Assembly (NCBI RefSeq): GCF_016735595.1
Contig: NZ_JAERRB010000001.1
Span: 372,001-436,000 of the forward strand
Direction of reading: 5' to 3'
DNA from: Chryseolinea lacunae
GTDB lineage: Bacteria > Bacteroidota > Bacteroidia > Cytophagales > Cyclobacteriaceae
DNA length: 64,000 nucleotides
The position numbers were made by a program, and so were the translations under genes. Shown piece by piece: positions 1 to 9,351 of the stretch. The notes under the pieces are model-generated. The model saw nothing but the letters and a program-made list of their open reading frames with translations, ran no database searches and was not told where the DNA came from. Numbering within the stretch: the first letter of the stretch is position 1; the number at the start of each line of letters is the position of its first letter.

Positions 1-235
1 GGCCCGTGTAAAAATTAGCCTTACCTGATACGATTTTCACCACTTGAAAATACCTGTCCGACCCAACCCCGCACGTAAACGTTTGAAGAAAAATGGGTTA
101 TCCACAAACGGCCAAAAGAAGACCCAACCGGCTCCGCTTTTCCGGACGGTTTTGAGATTTGATCTTGTGCCCGAAAGATTTTAGGTTTATCCGGGCATAG
201 TCTTCCGGGACGGCCTTTTCACAAACTTTTTCACC

Positions 236-1633
236 ATGCATACTCCCGCATTTTCGTCCGAAGTATATACCCGCCGCCGCGACGTGCTGAAACGCAACGT
301 GGCATCCGGCATCATCATCTTGCCCGGCAACAACCTGTCGCCCATGAACTATGCCGACAACACCTACGCCTTCCGGCAGGACAGTTCATTTCTGTATTAC
401 TTCGGCCTGGATGTGGAAGGCCTGGTGAGCATCATCGACGTTGACAACGACCGCGAGATCCTGTTTGGCAACAACGCCACCGTAGACGACCTGGTGTGGA
501 CGGGGCCCAAACCCACCGTGCAAGAACTGGCTCACCTTGTGGGCGTGCGCGATGCACAACCGCTGCGCGCACTGGCCTCGTTTCTTCAAAACGCAACCGC
601 AAGAAAACAAACCATCCATTGGCTCGCACCATACCGCCCCGACATTGCCATCGCACTTTCCGAATGGCTAACGTTGCCCCTGCAGGCCATTCAAAAAGAT
701 TCGTCGCGTGTGTTGGTGCAGGCCATCATGAACCAGCGCATTCAAAAGAGCGACGAAGAAATCGCGGAGCTTGAAAAGGCTGTGGACGTGAGTGTGGACA
801 TGCACGTGGCGGCCATTCAATCCGTTCGTGCCGGCATGTTTGAATATGAACTGGTGAGTTGTGTGGAAGCTGTGGCCACGGCGCACTATTGTCGCACGGC
901 CTATCCGTCGATCATTACCACCAACGGGCAAACGCTGCACAATCACTATTATGGAAACTCGCTGGAAGAAGGACGCATGGTGCTTTGCGACAGCGGCGCC
1001 GAACTTCCCTCGGGCTATTGCGGCGACCTGACGCGGACATTCCCCATTGGAAAACGCTTCACCACAAAACAAAAAGAAGTCTACCAAATCGTGCTCAACG
1101 CATTGCTCACTGCCGAAAGTCTATTGAAGCCGGGAGCGCTTTTTAAAGACATTCACCTCACCGCGTGTCGCGAATTGACCAGAGGCCTTCAGCAACTCGG
1201 GCTTATGAAGGGCGACGTGGAAGCATCGGTGCATGCAGGCGCGCATGCATTGTTCTTTCAATGTGGTCTTGGTCACCTCATCGGGCTCGACGTTCACGAC
1301 ATGGAAAACCTGGGCGAAGACCTGATCGGCTATGATGATGAAGTGGTGCGCAATCCACAGTTTGGCATCAAGAGCCTTCGCCTGGGGAAACGATTGAAAG
1401 AAGGCTTCACCGTTACCGTTGAGCCGGGGTTGTATTTCATTCCCGAACTGATGGAGATGTGGAAGCAGGAAAAAAAACTTGACGCGTTCATTAACTACAA
1501 CGCCCTGGATGAGTATAAATCATTCGGTGGTATCCGTATTGAAGACAACTGCCTGGTGACAGCAAGTGGCTCCCGGATTTTAGGCAAACCACTTGCCAAG
1601 ACAATCGACGAGATTGAAGCTTTGAGAGGCTGA
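236..1633 (+). CDS. pepP: Xaa-Pro aminopeptidase (M24B family)
   Basis: This 465-residue enzyme removes the N-terminal residue from peptides with proline in second position, in the cytoplasm. An N-terminal aminopeptidase-P-type domain covers about residues 1-170 and a pita-bread metallopeptidase domain covers about 180-450. The two-metal site is readable: Asp in CDSGAE, Asp in GDLTRTFP, His in GLGHLIGLDVHD, Glu in VTVEPGLYF and Glu in GGIRIEDN. Length and motif order match the family. The ATG at 236 is the first in frame, and there is no signal peptide. It converges on the oligopeptide transporter gene with 36 bases between the stops, so peptide import and proline-peptide breakdown are side by side. 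I see no clear terminator between them. Confidence 0.93.
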   Translation: MHTPAFSSEVYTRRRDVLKRNVASGIIILPGNNLSPMNYADNTYAFRQDSSFLYYFGLDVEGLVSIIDVDNDREILFGNNATVDDLVWTGPKPTVQELAHLVGVRDAQPLRALASFLQNATARKQTIHWLAPYRPDIAIALSEWLTLPLQAIQKDSSRVLVQAIMNQRIQKSDEEIAELEKAVDVSVDMHVAAIQSVRAGMFEYELVSCVEAVATAHYCRTAYPSIITTNGQTLHNHYYGNSLEEGRMVLCDSGAELPSGYCGDLTRTFPIGKRFTTKQKEVYQIVLNALLTAESLLKPGALFKDIHLTACRELTRGLQQLGLMKGDVEASVHAGAHALFFQCGLGHLIGLDVHDMENLGEDLIGYDDEVVRNPQFGIKSLRLGKRLKEGFTVTVEPGLYFIPELMEMWKQEKKLDAFINYNALDEYKSFGGIRIEDNCLVTASGSRILGKPLAKTIDEIEALRG

Positions 1634-1669
1634 CACTGGGACTTTGTTCTTTACTTGCAGCCAGGCAAT

Positions 1670-3148
1670 CTATGCCTTGGCAGCAATCACGCTGTTTGTA
1701 AATCTTAGTCGCTTGCTCAGCACCAGCATTACGATACCCGCCAGGCCCACGCCGATGGCAATGCCCAAAAATAATTCTACCATGGCACCGGGGTTCCGCA
1801 AGATCCTTTCATTGCTCATGTTGCTGGTGAGCAATCCGGCCAGCAAGTTGCCGAGCGATAGCGACAGAAACCAAACGCCCATGAGCTGTGCTGCAAATTT
1901 TTGAGGGGCCAGTTTCTTGACGGCGCTTAGTCCAACGGGATATAAACAGATCTCGCCGAAGGTGTGCAGCATGTAGGTGAAAATAAGCCACAGCGGCAAA
2001 GCCTTTTGTCCTTGCATCACCACGTATGCGGCACCCGTCATCACAAAAAAACTGGCGGAGATAAACAACAGGCCGAACGAAAGTTTCACCGGGATGGCCG
2101 GGTCTATGTTTCGCTTCGAGAGCCACAACCAAAGCCACGCAAAAAAAGGCGCAAAGATCAACACACCCACAGCCGGAACCGCCTGCAGCCACGAGGCCGG
2201 CATAACAAAACCTCCCAGCGCAAGATCGGTATAGCGCAAGGCAAACAAGTTTAGCGACGAGCCTTGTTGCTCGTAGCCCATATAGAAGATAACAGACATT
2301 ACAAAAAAGCTCAGAATAGCCAACACACCGCGGCGCTCCGCCGCATCAAGCCCGGCCACAAAAAGGAGGTAACCAAAATACAGCACCGCAGATCCCACAA
2401 TGATGTAGACAAAAGCCTTGGCGATCCACACCGGATCGACGACCACAATTTTGAACACCAAAGCCAGCACCAGTAGCCCGACCAATGCCGAGACAATGCC
2501 CAGCGTGCGCGCATTCTTTTTGCGTTCTTCGGGCGTGCGTGTCATGCGTTCTTCGGGGAGATATTTTTCAGTGATTTTGTATTGCACCAACCCGGCCAGC
2601 ATACCTGCACCGGCAAGCGCAAAGCCGTAGTGCCAGTTCACCTTCTCGCCAAAGTAGCCCGTGATGAACGGCGCCACAAATGCACCAATGTTGATGCCCA
2701 TAAAGAAAATGGAAAAGCCCGAGTCGCGTCGCGCATTTTCTTCGCGCGCATAGAGCTCGCCCACCAGGCTGCTGATGTTTGGCTTCAGCAACCCCGTGCC
2801 TACGGCAATGAGCAGCAGGCCCACAAAAAATGTTTCGGTATTGGAGAAGGCCATGAGCAGGTGCCCGAGGCAAATGGTGCACGCGCCATAGAACACACTC
2901 TTGCGCAGGCCACACACATTGTCGGCGATCCATCCACCGGGCAGGGCCAGCATGTAGACCATCATGGTGTAGATGCCGTAGATGGCACCGCCAGTGTCTT
3001 CGTTCAGCCCAAGGCCGCCCTTTTCAGCACTGGTGATCATGAACAGCATGAGCAGTGCGCGCATGCCGTAGTAACTGAAGCGCTCCCACATCTCGGTGAA
3101 GAACAACGTTGCCAGTCCGCGGGGATGTCCGAAAAAAGTGGGTTGCAT
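1670..3148 (-). CDS. Proton-coupled oligopeptide transporter (POT/PTR2 family MFS)
   Basis: A 492-residue inner-membrane protein with about 12-14 hydrophobic segments. The POT signature is near the N-terminus, where FFTEMWERFSYYG carries the ExxERFxYY proton/peptide-coupling motif. Members of this family bring di- and tripeptides into the cell with protons. The central segment near residues 195-215 is a charged cytoplasmic loop (EERMTRTPEERKKNA). The gene is transcribed divergently from the NUDIX regulator at 3438 and converges on pepP. The start at 3148 precedes the first transmembrane segment by the normal distance. Substrate range cannot be read from sequence. Confidence 0.92.
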   Translation of the reverse strand: MQPTFFGHPRGLATLFFTEMWERFSYYGMRALLMLFMITSAEKGGLGLNEDTGGAIYGIYTMMVYMLALPGGWIADNVCGLRKSVFYGACTICLGHLLMAFSNTETFFVGLLLIAVGTGLLKPNISSLVGELYAREENARRDSGFSIFFMGINIGAFVAPFITGYFGEKVNWHYGFALAGAGMLAGLVQYKITEKYLPEERMTRTPEERKKNARTLGIVSALVGLLVLALVFKIVVVDPVWIAKAFVYIIVGSAVLYFGYLLFVAGLDAAERRGVLAILSFFVMSVIFYMGYEQQGSSLNLFALRYTDLALGGFVMPASWLQAVPAVGVLIFAPFFAWLWLWLSKRNIDPAIPVKLSFGLLFISASFFVMTGAAYVVMQGQKALPLWLIFTYMLHTFGEICLYPVGLSAVKKLAPQKFAAQLMGVWFLSLSLGNLLAGLLTSNMSNERILRNPGAMVELFLGIAIGVGLAGIVMLVLSKRLRFTNSVIAAKA

Positions 3149-3437
3149 GGTGAATTTATCGAATGACGAAACTAGGGTTTGGAATGGGATGTGTAATAAA
3201 CAAATTTTATCATCATGTAATAGAATTTTAGCCGCTCTTTTTTCGACCGGCGCGCAATCCCTTTCACACTCCGTCTCAAAAATAGCGGAGGGATTTATTT
3301 CAGATAAGATAATACCAGCATGAAATAAAAACGTACCATTTACTTTTTGTCTTTATAGCCAAATTCGCTGTAGGGCAAACGTGATTAGTTTTGGAAAAAT
3401 CACCGTCATAGCCCCCGTCACAGAGAAGGTTGCACCT

Positions 3438-4127
3438 ATGGATATCGACAGCTATACAAATCATCAGAAGATTATCGTCGCGGTGGATTGTATCATTTTT
3501 GGCTTCGATGGAAACCAGCTGAAGGCCTTGCTCATCAAGCGAGGCTTTGAACCTCAAAAAGGAAAGTGGTCGCTCATGGGCGGCTTCATCAACAACAACG
3601 AAGATGCCGACTGCGCCGCCGTGCGGGTGTTGAACAAACTCACCGGCATGGACAATCTCTACATGGAACAGCTCCACGCCTTCTCGCGAGTCGATCGCGA
3701 TTCGGCTGGCCGGGTCATCTCCATTGCCTACTTTGCCCTCATCAACATCGCCGACTATAGCGAACAACTTCAGGTGGAACACGAAGCAAAATGGTTTGAG
3801 CTGAGTCAACTGCCCGAGCTCATTTTCGATCACACCGCCATGGTGCTGAAAGCGCAGGACCTCTTGCGCGAAAAAGTGGCCCGACACCCCATAGGTTTCG
3901 AATTGCTCCCCGACAAGTTCACGTTACCCCAACTGCAGTCGCTCTACGAAGCCATCTACGAAACCTCGCTCGACTCACGCAATTTCTCAAAGCGCATTCT
4001 CTCCCTGGGCGTGCTCAACAAACTGGACGAGAAGGAAAAGAAAAGCTCCCGACGCGGGGCGTTCTATTATGTGTTCGACTCCATCAAATACAAAAACCTT
4101 GAGGCCAGTGGCGTCAGGTTTGTCTAG
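3438..4127 (+). CDS. NUDIX-domain transcriptional regulator (NrtR/AraR-like)
   Basis: About 229 residues. An N-terminal NUDIX fold (about 10-140) is followed by a C-terminal winged helix (about 150-225; the stretch FTLPQLQSLYEAIYETSLDSR is typical of this class). The NUDIX box is degenerate: after GGFINNNE the family motif REUxEExGU reads RVLNKLTGM, so the catalytic glutamates are gone. This suggests a ligand sensor and not a hydrolase, as in NrtR and the Bacteroidota arabinose regulator AraR. I start it at the ATG at 3438 because homology begins there; an ATG at 3381 would add 19 unrelated residues. It is divergent from the peptide transporter and its gene ends just before the SusD terminator, so the target could be either locus. 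Confidence 0.8.
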   Translation: MDIDSYTNHQKIIVAVDCIIFGFDGNQLKALLIKRGFEPQKGKWSLMGGFINNNEDADCAAVRVLNKLTGMDNLYMEQLHAFSRVDRDSAGRVISIAYFALINIADYSEQLQVEHEAKWFELSQLPELIFDHTAMVLKAQDLLREKVARHPIGFELLPDKFTLPQLQSLYEAIYETSLDSRNFSKRILSLGVLNKLDEKEKKSSRRGAFYYVFDSIKYKNLEASGVRFV

Positions 4128-4275
4128 ACTCCTCTCTTCTCTAAACTCCTTACCGCTACATTCATTTTCATAAGCTTTCTTGTTGGAAGGTGTGATCCTC
4201 ATATCATATCATCACCCGTGCCATTTTCATCCAAACAATTCATCTGACACTTCAGCATTCTACCCGATGGGCCAC

Positions 4276-4315
4276 AAAAAAAAGCGGGCTCACGTTTTGA
4301 ACGTGAAGCCCGCTT
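4276..4315 (-). terminator. Rho-independent terminator for the susCD pair
   Basis: Arms at 4282-4296 and 4300-4315 pair AAGCGGGCT..CACGTT with AACGTGAAGCCCGCTT, with one bulged base and a three-base loop. The A-run at 4276-4283 becomes a T-run on the minus strand just after the stem. It sits 15 bases past the SusD stop codon. No T-run follows on the plus strand, so it should mainly stop minus-strand transcription. Confidence 0.85.
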
Positions 4316-4330
4316 GCCCTTAAATCACTA

Positions 4331-5923
4331 TCAGTAACCCGGATTCTGTTCGAGATTTGGATTCGTTTCCATCTGTGGTTGAGGGATGGGGAAGATCACA
4401 CGAAAATCGCCGTTGGGTTTGTGTGTGAGCCAGCGTTTGGTGGTGTACACACCAAAGCGGATCAGGTCTTGCTTGCGATGGTGTTCGCCAACAAATTCCC
4501 AGGCAAGCTCATCCAAAAATCTTCCGTATTGGATTGTGCCCGCGTCCGCCTCAGTTACGGCACCGTTTTCATATTTGCCATAGGCATAGGTGCTTCCACC
4601 GACCAGTTGAGCTCCGGTCACGGTCGCTTTGTCGGGATCAGCCTTGAACGCTCTCTTCCGAATGTCGGTCACAATTGCTGCCGCTGCGTCTGCCTGACCT
4701 TTTCTCATGAGACACTCTGCCTTTATCATCAACACATCCGCATAACGATAGAGGGGCACATCGTTGTCGGGCGATATGGTGAACCCGATGGGTATTTCGT
4801 ATTTCACAAAACGATAACCTTCCCAATATTCTGCGGCGTCAACACTCGTCATGTAGTTGGGATATTCAAATTGTTTGTTGCCATCCATGATGGGTTCGCC
4901 CGAGGCTTTGAATTGCAAACCACCGCGCCAGCTTTCTTCGAGGCGGCTGTCGTCTTCATCGTAGGTGTCGATGAATTGCGGAATGCCACAGCTTCCACCC
5001 CAGGGTTCGGGCATGTTGTAGGTTGCCGCGCTCAACGGGTGAAGTGTTTTGAATGGATAGTAGGTATTCTGATCGGCCGTGAACTCCTTGCTGAAAGGGA
5101 TCGAAAAAATTTCTTCGGGTGTGTTGGTGTTGTTCACCAAAAAGTTGCCCGAGTAGCTTGACATCAGCGAGAATTTTCCACTGGCGATGATGTCTTCCAC
5201 TTCTGCCAGCGCATCGTCCCAACGGGCCGTGCCCAGATATACCTGCGAGTTCAGATAAAGTTTTGCCAGCGTCATCTTTGCCACCCACTTCGTCACACGA
5301 CCGTAGGTTTTCTGGCTGTTTTCTTCGTTCAGCAAGGGCAGCACTTCCTGTAATTCTTTTTCAATAAAGTCATACACTTCCTGTCCGGTGTTTTGTTCGG
5401 GCAGAAATCCTTTGGGCACGTCGAACTTGGTGATGATCGGAACGTTTCTGAAGTTGTCCAGCAACAGGTAATAATAAATAGCGCGCAAGGCTCTGAGTTC
5501 GGCCAGCACTTTGTCTTTGTTTTCTACCTGACCCAACGCTTCAATCTGAAACGCCGCCTGGTTGCACATGTTTATGCCGGCATAGGCGCGCTCCCACAAA
5601 TTGGCACCGTGCTCAATGGCAGCACCCCATGTGTGTTTGTGCATGTCGATATACAAATCGCCCCAACCTATACCTACGCGAAAGGGCGTCACAATCAGGT
5701 CCGACGACTCTTCATAGATGTCGAACAAACCATTCCATCGCCAATACACAATGCGAAGCTGTGCATAGGCCGGTGCAACGATGGTGGTGAGGTCATCGGC
5801 GGTAAGCTCGGTTTCGTCGGCCGAAATCTTATCATATAAGGTTTCATCGAGGTTGGTACAGGAAAACATACCGATTGCAATCAACACACCTGACAGCACT
5901 CGTTTCATTGTATTTATTTTCAT
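4331..5923 (-). CDS. SusD/RagB-family nutrient-binding outer-membrane lipoprotein
   Basis: This 530-residue protein has a lipoprotein signal (IAIGMFSC, lipid-bearing Cys near residue 22), an N-terminal SusD-like TPR-rich region and a C-terminal SusD/RagB domain. The C-terminal signature includes YRYADVLMIKAECLMRKG and a final region where DELAWEFVGEHHRKQDLIRF corresponds to the usual ELAFEGHRWFDLKR block. SusD proteins cap a SusC barrel on the cell surface and bind glycans. It follows the SusC gene by 12 bases and ends at a strong terminator. A second in-frame ATG at 5908 gives an equally good signal peptide. Substrate is inferred only from the neighbouring amino-sugar genes. Confidence 0.93.
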   Translation of the reverse strand: MKINTMKRVLSGVLIAIGMFSCTNLDETLYDKISADETELTADDLTTIVAPAYAQLRIVYWRWNGLFDIYEESSDLIVTPFRVGIGWGDLYIDMHKHTWGAAIEHGANLWERAYAGINMCNQAAFQIEALGQVENKDKVLAELRALRAIYYYLLLDNFRNVPIITKFDVPKGFLPEQNTGQEVYDFIEKELQEVLPLLNEENSQKTYGRVTKWVAKMTLAKLYLNSQVYLGTARWDDALAEVEDIIASGKFSLMSSYSGNFLVNNTNTPEEIFSIPFSKEFTADQNTYYPFKTLHPLSAATYNMPEPWGGSCGIPQFIDTYDEDDSRLEESWRGGLQFKASGEPIMDGNKQFEYPNYMTSVDAAEYWEGYRFVKYEIPIGFTISPDNDVPLYRYADVLMIKAECLMRKGQADAAAAIVTDIRKRAFKADPDKATVTGAQLVGGSTYAYGKYENGAVTEADAGTIQYGRFLDELAWEFVGEHHRKQDLIRFGVYTTKRWLTHKPNGDFRVIFPIPQPQMETNPNLEQNPGY

Positions 5924-5935
5924 AGTCAGTTTGCT

Positions 5936-8900
5936 TTAGAAATTAACATTCACACCAATTGTGTAGGTTCTTACCGTAGGGAATTTATCACGGTTATCGA
6001 TGCCTTGCATCCGGAGGTCGGTGCGGGCAATTTCCGGATCAATGCCTTTATAGCCTGTGATGGTGGCCAGGTTGGAACCGGAAACATAGAGGCGCAGCGA
6101 GCGGATAAACTTCAATGCCGCCACGTTCACGTTGTAGCCCAGCGTTGCATTTTCAACTTTCACATAGTCGCCGTTCTCGATGTAGTAGCTCACAAACGCC
6201 TGGTTCAGATAGCCCAGTCTCCGTTTTCCATACACGTTGTCCATGGCCGAGCGAAGCACGTTGTAGTTGATGTTGGGGTTCTCATAGAACATGCGTTGCT
6301 GGTTCATGATCTGGTAGCCAAAAGCGCCACTGATCACCACGCTCAGATCAAAGCCCTTGTAGCGCAATGTGTTTATCCAGCCTGCGCGATATTTGGGAAT
6401 GCCGTTGCCCAGAATCTGGCTGTTGTCGTTGGTGGCCATCGAATTGCTGGTCATGGTTTGGCGTGTGCCGTCGGGCAGTTCAATCACCCACAGACCATCA
6501 TCGGTAATGTCGACTGATTTCAAGCCCCAGAAGTTGCCCATAGGTTGTCCGGGTTCGATGCGATGCGACACCATCGAAATAGGTTCGCTAATGCCATACT
6601 CACTGATGTAGTCGTCTTCAATCTGGTAAAGATCATTCGACAAGCTGGTCAGTTCGTTCTTGTTATAGGAGAATGTCACGGTCGAATTCCATTCAAATCC
6701 CGAGCTGTTCACCGGTGTTGTTTTCACCAGCACCTCGATTCCTTTGTTTTGCATTTGGCCTACGTTGGCCAGCATCTCGCCAAACAAATAGGGAGGTTGA
6801 GGAACGGAGTAGTCCCACAGCAGGTCTTTGGTTTTCTTCACATATCCATCGATGCTACCCGAAACCTTATCATTGAAGAAAGCAAAATCGAAACCGATGT
6901 TCACTTCACGCGAAGTTTCCCACTTAAGATCGGGGTTTGAATTGCTTTCGGCCACAAGACCGTTGATCCACTTGCCGTCGTCCAGCACGCTCACACCTGC
7001 ATAGGTCAACAGCGGCTTCGACTGATAAGAGTCTCTGGGAATCACACCGGTCACACCGTAGCCGGCGCGAAGTTTCAAAAAGCTCACTGCCGACGATCCT
7101 TTCAGAAAACCTTCGTTGCTCAGGGTCCATCCGGCGGAAACCGCAGGAAACGTTCCCCACTTGTTGTTCGCTCCGAATTTGGATGAACCTTCGCGACGCA
7201 CGCTGGCCAGCACGTTGAACCGATCGCCAAAGCCATAGTTCAAGCGACCAAAGAAACCGATCAGTTTGTTATCGTTTTTGTAGCTGCCCATGCGGGCTGT
7301 GCCCAAACGCATCGCGTTGCCGGTGCCTAGGTTGTTATAAGCATACGCATCGGTGGGAAAATCAAAATTGTTTGCCCATCCACCCTGGTTCACGTTATAC
7401 TGGTAGCTGTAGCCCAACAATGCTGTGAAGGAATGTTCGTCTATCACTTTCGAATACTTGGAAGTCAACTCCAGGTAGTTTGTTTTGATCTGGTCGTCGC
7501 CGCGCGAAGCAAAACCATTTCTGCGGGGACCCTTCACCGAGTTGTAATGTTTTTTGCTTTCGTAGTAGCCGCGATAGTTGTTCTTGATTTCAGTAGCCAA
7601 CATCAGATTGGTTTGCCATCCTTCTGTTGGTTCGAGGGTGATGTTGGAGGTTAAACGTGTCCAGTTGTTTGTGATCACGCCCGAAGTCTCGTTCACCAAT
7701 CCCACGGGGTTGATGTATTGCAAGCGATCGGTTTCAATCCACTTGCCATTCGCATCCTGAATGCCCAGCATCGGGTTTCTTACCAACGCATTTCTGTAAA
7801 TAAGGGGATTGAACGAGCCGCTGGCACCATCGCCCAGTGCGCCGATATCCTGCGCTCCACGAAGGAGGTTGGCACTCAGCTTCAACTTGTCGTTGAACAG
7901 ATACTGATTCAGGTCCAGTGAAATTCTGAGCTCCTTGTTAGAGGAACCCTGGAACACGCCATCCTGATTAATGTAGTTCACACTGGCCGCATAGTTGGAA
8001 GCCGGTCCTCCGCCTGCCAATGAGATGTTGTGATTTTGCATGTAGGCCTTGCGCGAAATTTCGCCCAGCCAATCGGTGTCGGTCACGCCGCCGTTTGCTT
8101 CCGCTTCGCCAACAAAACCATTTCTGAACGTAAACTCCGGTGCATATTTCTGGTAGTCACTGGCCGTCAGAAAATCTGCTTTGCGCGCCATGGTCGACAA
8201 CGCTGAGTAGTGTGAATACGTGAGCGTGGGTGCCTTGGCACGGTCGCCGTTTCGTGTGGTGATGAGAATCACGCCGTTTGCACCACGAGTTCCATAGATA
8301 GCAGACGCCGAGGCGTCCTTTAGCACGTCGATAGACGTAATGTCGGAAGGCGACACGGTATTAAAATCGCCGGGAACACCGTTGATCAAAATGAGTGGTG
8401 TAGCCGAGCCTTCCAATGTAGCAATACCACGCAGGGAGATAGTAGGTGCAGCCGAAGGATCGCCTGAGCCGTTGGTGATGGTGAGGCCCGCCACTTTTCC
8501 TTTAATCAATTCGGATGCGTCGCGCATGGCGCCGGCCGTAAATTCTTTCTCCTTCACACTGGCCACCGCGGTGGTCACTTCGGCTTTGCGCTGTGTGCCG
8601 TAGCCAATCACCACAACTTCCTGAAGCGACACCAGGTCGGGCATCATCATCACGTCGATGTTTGTCTGGCTTCCCACCGTGATTTCTTCCGAGAGGTATC
8701 CCACAAAGCTGAACATTAAAACAGACTCAGCGCTCAGCACGTTCAGCTTGAACTCACCGTTCGCATCGGTGGTCGTGCCCTGGCTGGTTCCTTTCACCAG
8801 CACACTAACGCCCGGCAAACCTTCCTTTTCTTCTGAAGTAACTTTACCGGAAACTGTAATTTGCGCAAATGCATTCTGAAATGACAACATGGATAGGCAC

Positions 8901-8944
8901 AAGGCCAATGTCATCATCAAGAGTTTAGTAATAGTTTTTCTCAT
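5936..8944 (-). CDS. SusC/RagA-family TonB-linked outer-membrane transporter
   Basis: A 1002-residue TonB-dependent receptor. Residues 1-27 are a signal peptide. A CarboxypepD_reg-like domain follows (about 29-110; ITVSGKVTSEEKEGLPGVSV). Then come the SusC signature region (VVVIGYGTQRKAEVTTAV), the plug (about 120-230; DASASAIYGTRGANGVILITT) and a beta-barrel ending in an aromatic residue (GVNVNF). It imports large oligosaccharides in partnership with the SusD encoded 12 bases downstream. The 407-base leader contains a direct repeat and a possible promoter element, so the pair may also be transcribed apart from the upstream amino-sugar operon. Confidence 0.95.
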   Translation of the reverse strand: MRKTITKLLMMTLALCLSMLSFQNAFAQITVSGKVTSEEKEGLPGVSVLVKGTSQGTTTDANGEFKLNVLSAESVLMFSFVGYLSEEITVGSQTNIDVMMMPDLVSLQEVVVIGYGTQRKAEVTTAVASVKEKEFTAGAMRDASELIKGKVAGLTITNGSGDPSAAPTISLRGIATLEGSATPLILINGVPGDFNTVSPSDITSIDVLKDASASAIYGTRGANGVILITTRNGDRAKAPTLTYSHYSALSTMARKADFLTASDYQKYAPEFTFRNGFVGEAEANGGVTDTDWLGEISRKAYMQNHNISLAGGGPASNYAASVNYINQDGVFQGSSNKELRISLDLNQYLFNDKLKLSANLLRGAQDIGALGDGASGSFNPLIYRNALVRNPMLGIQDANGKWIETDRLQYINPVGLVNETSGVITNNWTRLTSNITLEPTEGWQTNLMLATEIKNNYRGYYESKKHYNSVKGPRRNGFASRGDDQIKTNYLELTSKYSKVIDEHSFTALLGYSYQYNVNQGGWANNFDFPTDAYAYNNLGTGNAMRLGTARMGSYKNDNKLIGFFGRLNYGFGDRFNVLASVRREGSSKFGANNKWGTFPAVSAGWTLSNEGFLKGSSAVSFLKLRAGYGVTGVIPRDSYQSKPLLTYAGVSVLDDGKWINGLVAESNSNPDLKWETSREVNIGFDFAFFNDKVSGSIDGYVKKTKDLLWDYSVPQPPYLFGEMLANVGQMQNKGIEVLVKTTPVNSSGFEWNSTVTFSYNKNELTSLSNDLYQIEDDYISEYGISEPISMVSHRIEPGQPMGNFWGLKSVDITDDGLWVIELPDGTRQTMTSNSMATNDNSQILGNGIPKYRAGWINTLRYKGFDLSVVISGAFGYQIMNQQRMFYENPNINYNVLRSAMDNVYGKRRLGYLNQAFVSYYIENGDYVKVENATLGYNVNVAALKFIRSLRLYVSGSNLATITGYKGIDPEIARTDLRMQGIDNRDKFPTVRTYTIGVNVNF

Positions 8945-9019
8945 GTAGTAATTGGATTGAGATTAGAATATTTGACATGTTGAAAGTAGGTAATCACCCG
9001 ACACGCCTTTTTCCAGAAA

Positions 9020-9051
9020 TTATCCTCATGTAATACAAATTTATCCTCATG
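9020..9051 (-). promoter_or_regulatory. Direct repeat and possible -7 element upstream of susC
   Basis: The 11-mer TTATCCTCATG occurs at 9020-9030 and again at 9041-9051, 21 bases apart, or two helical turns. Read on the minus strand, the copy farther from susC runs into TAAATTTG (9036-9043), which fits the Bacteroidota -7 consensus TAnnTTTG. A matching -33 TTTG was not found, so the promoter reading is tentative. The repeat would suit a regulator binding as a tandem dimer ahead of susC. Confidence 0.35.
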
Positions 9052-9262
9052 CGCTTCCGGGGGTTGCCCGACGACCATATTGTGGTGTCGCGCCCTGAAA
9101 ACGGCGTTGCAACGACTTTTAGTCTTGATCAGGGAAATGACGCGTCCATCCCAAGCCTGCACGAACACAACCGACATGGCGTACAGCAAGATGGGGTATG
9201 CAGAATTTTGATTTATCAGCGACCGGTGCCTGACCGATTTTTACAACGGATGGGGCAAACGC

Positions 9263-9297
9263 AAAAACGCATCCACCGGGTTGCGATGGATGCGTTT
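9263..9297 (-). terminator. Terminator after the GH20/nagB transcription unit
   Basis: An 11-base perfect stem pairs AAACGCATCCA (9265-9275) with TGGATGCGTTT (9287-9297) around an 11-base loop. It lies 55 bases past the GH20 stop. The A-run 9263-9267 gives a short T-run on the minus strand. It separates the sugar-processing operon from the susCD pair. Confidence 0.65.
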
Positions 9298-9351
9298 CAT
9301 GTTGTATGTCTATTTATATAGAGAATAGAGACAGCCGCGAAGAAGGCAGGC

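Noticed and set aside
1-235. Partial gene at the left edge
   Set aside because: No open frame with sensible composition reaches the window edge; the sequence reads as an upstream region of pepP.
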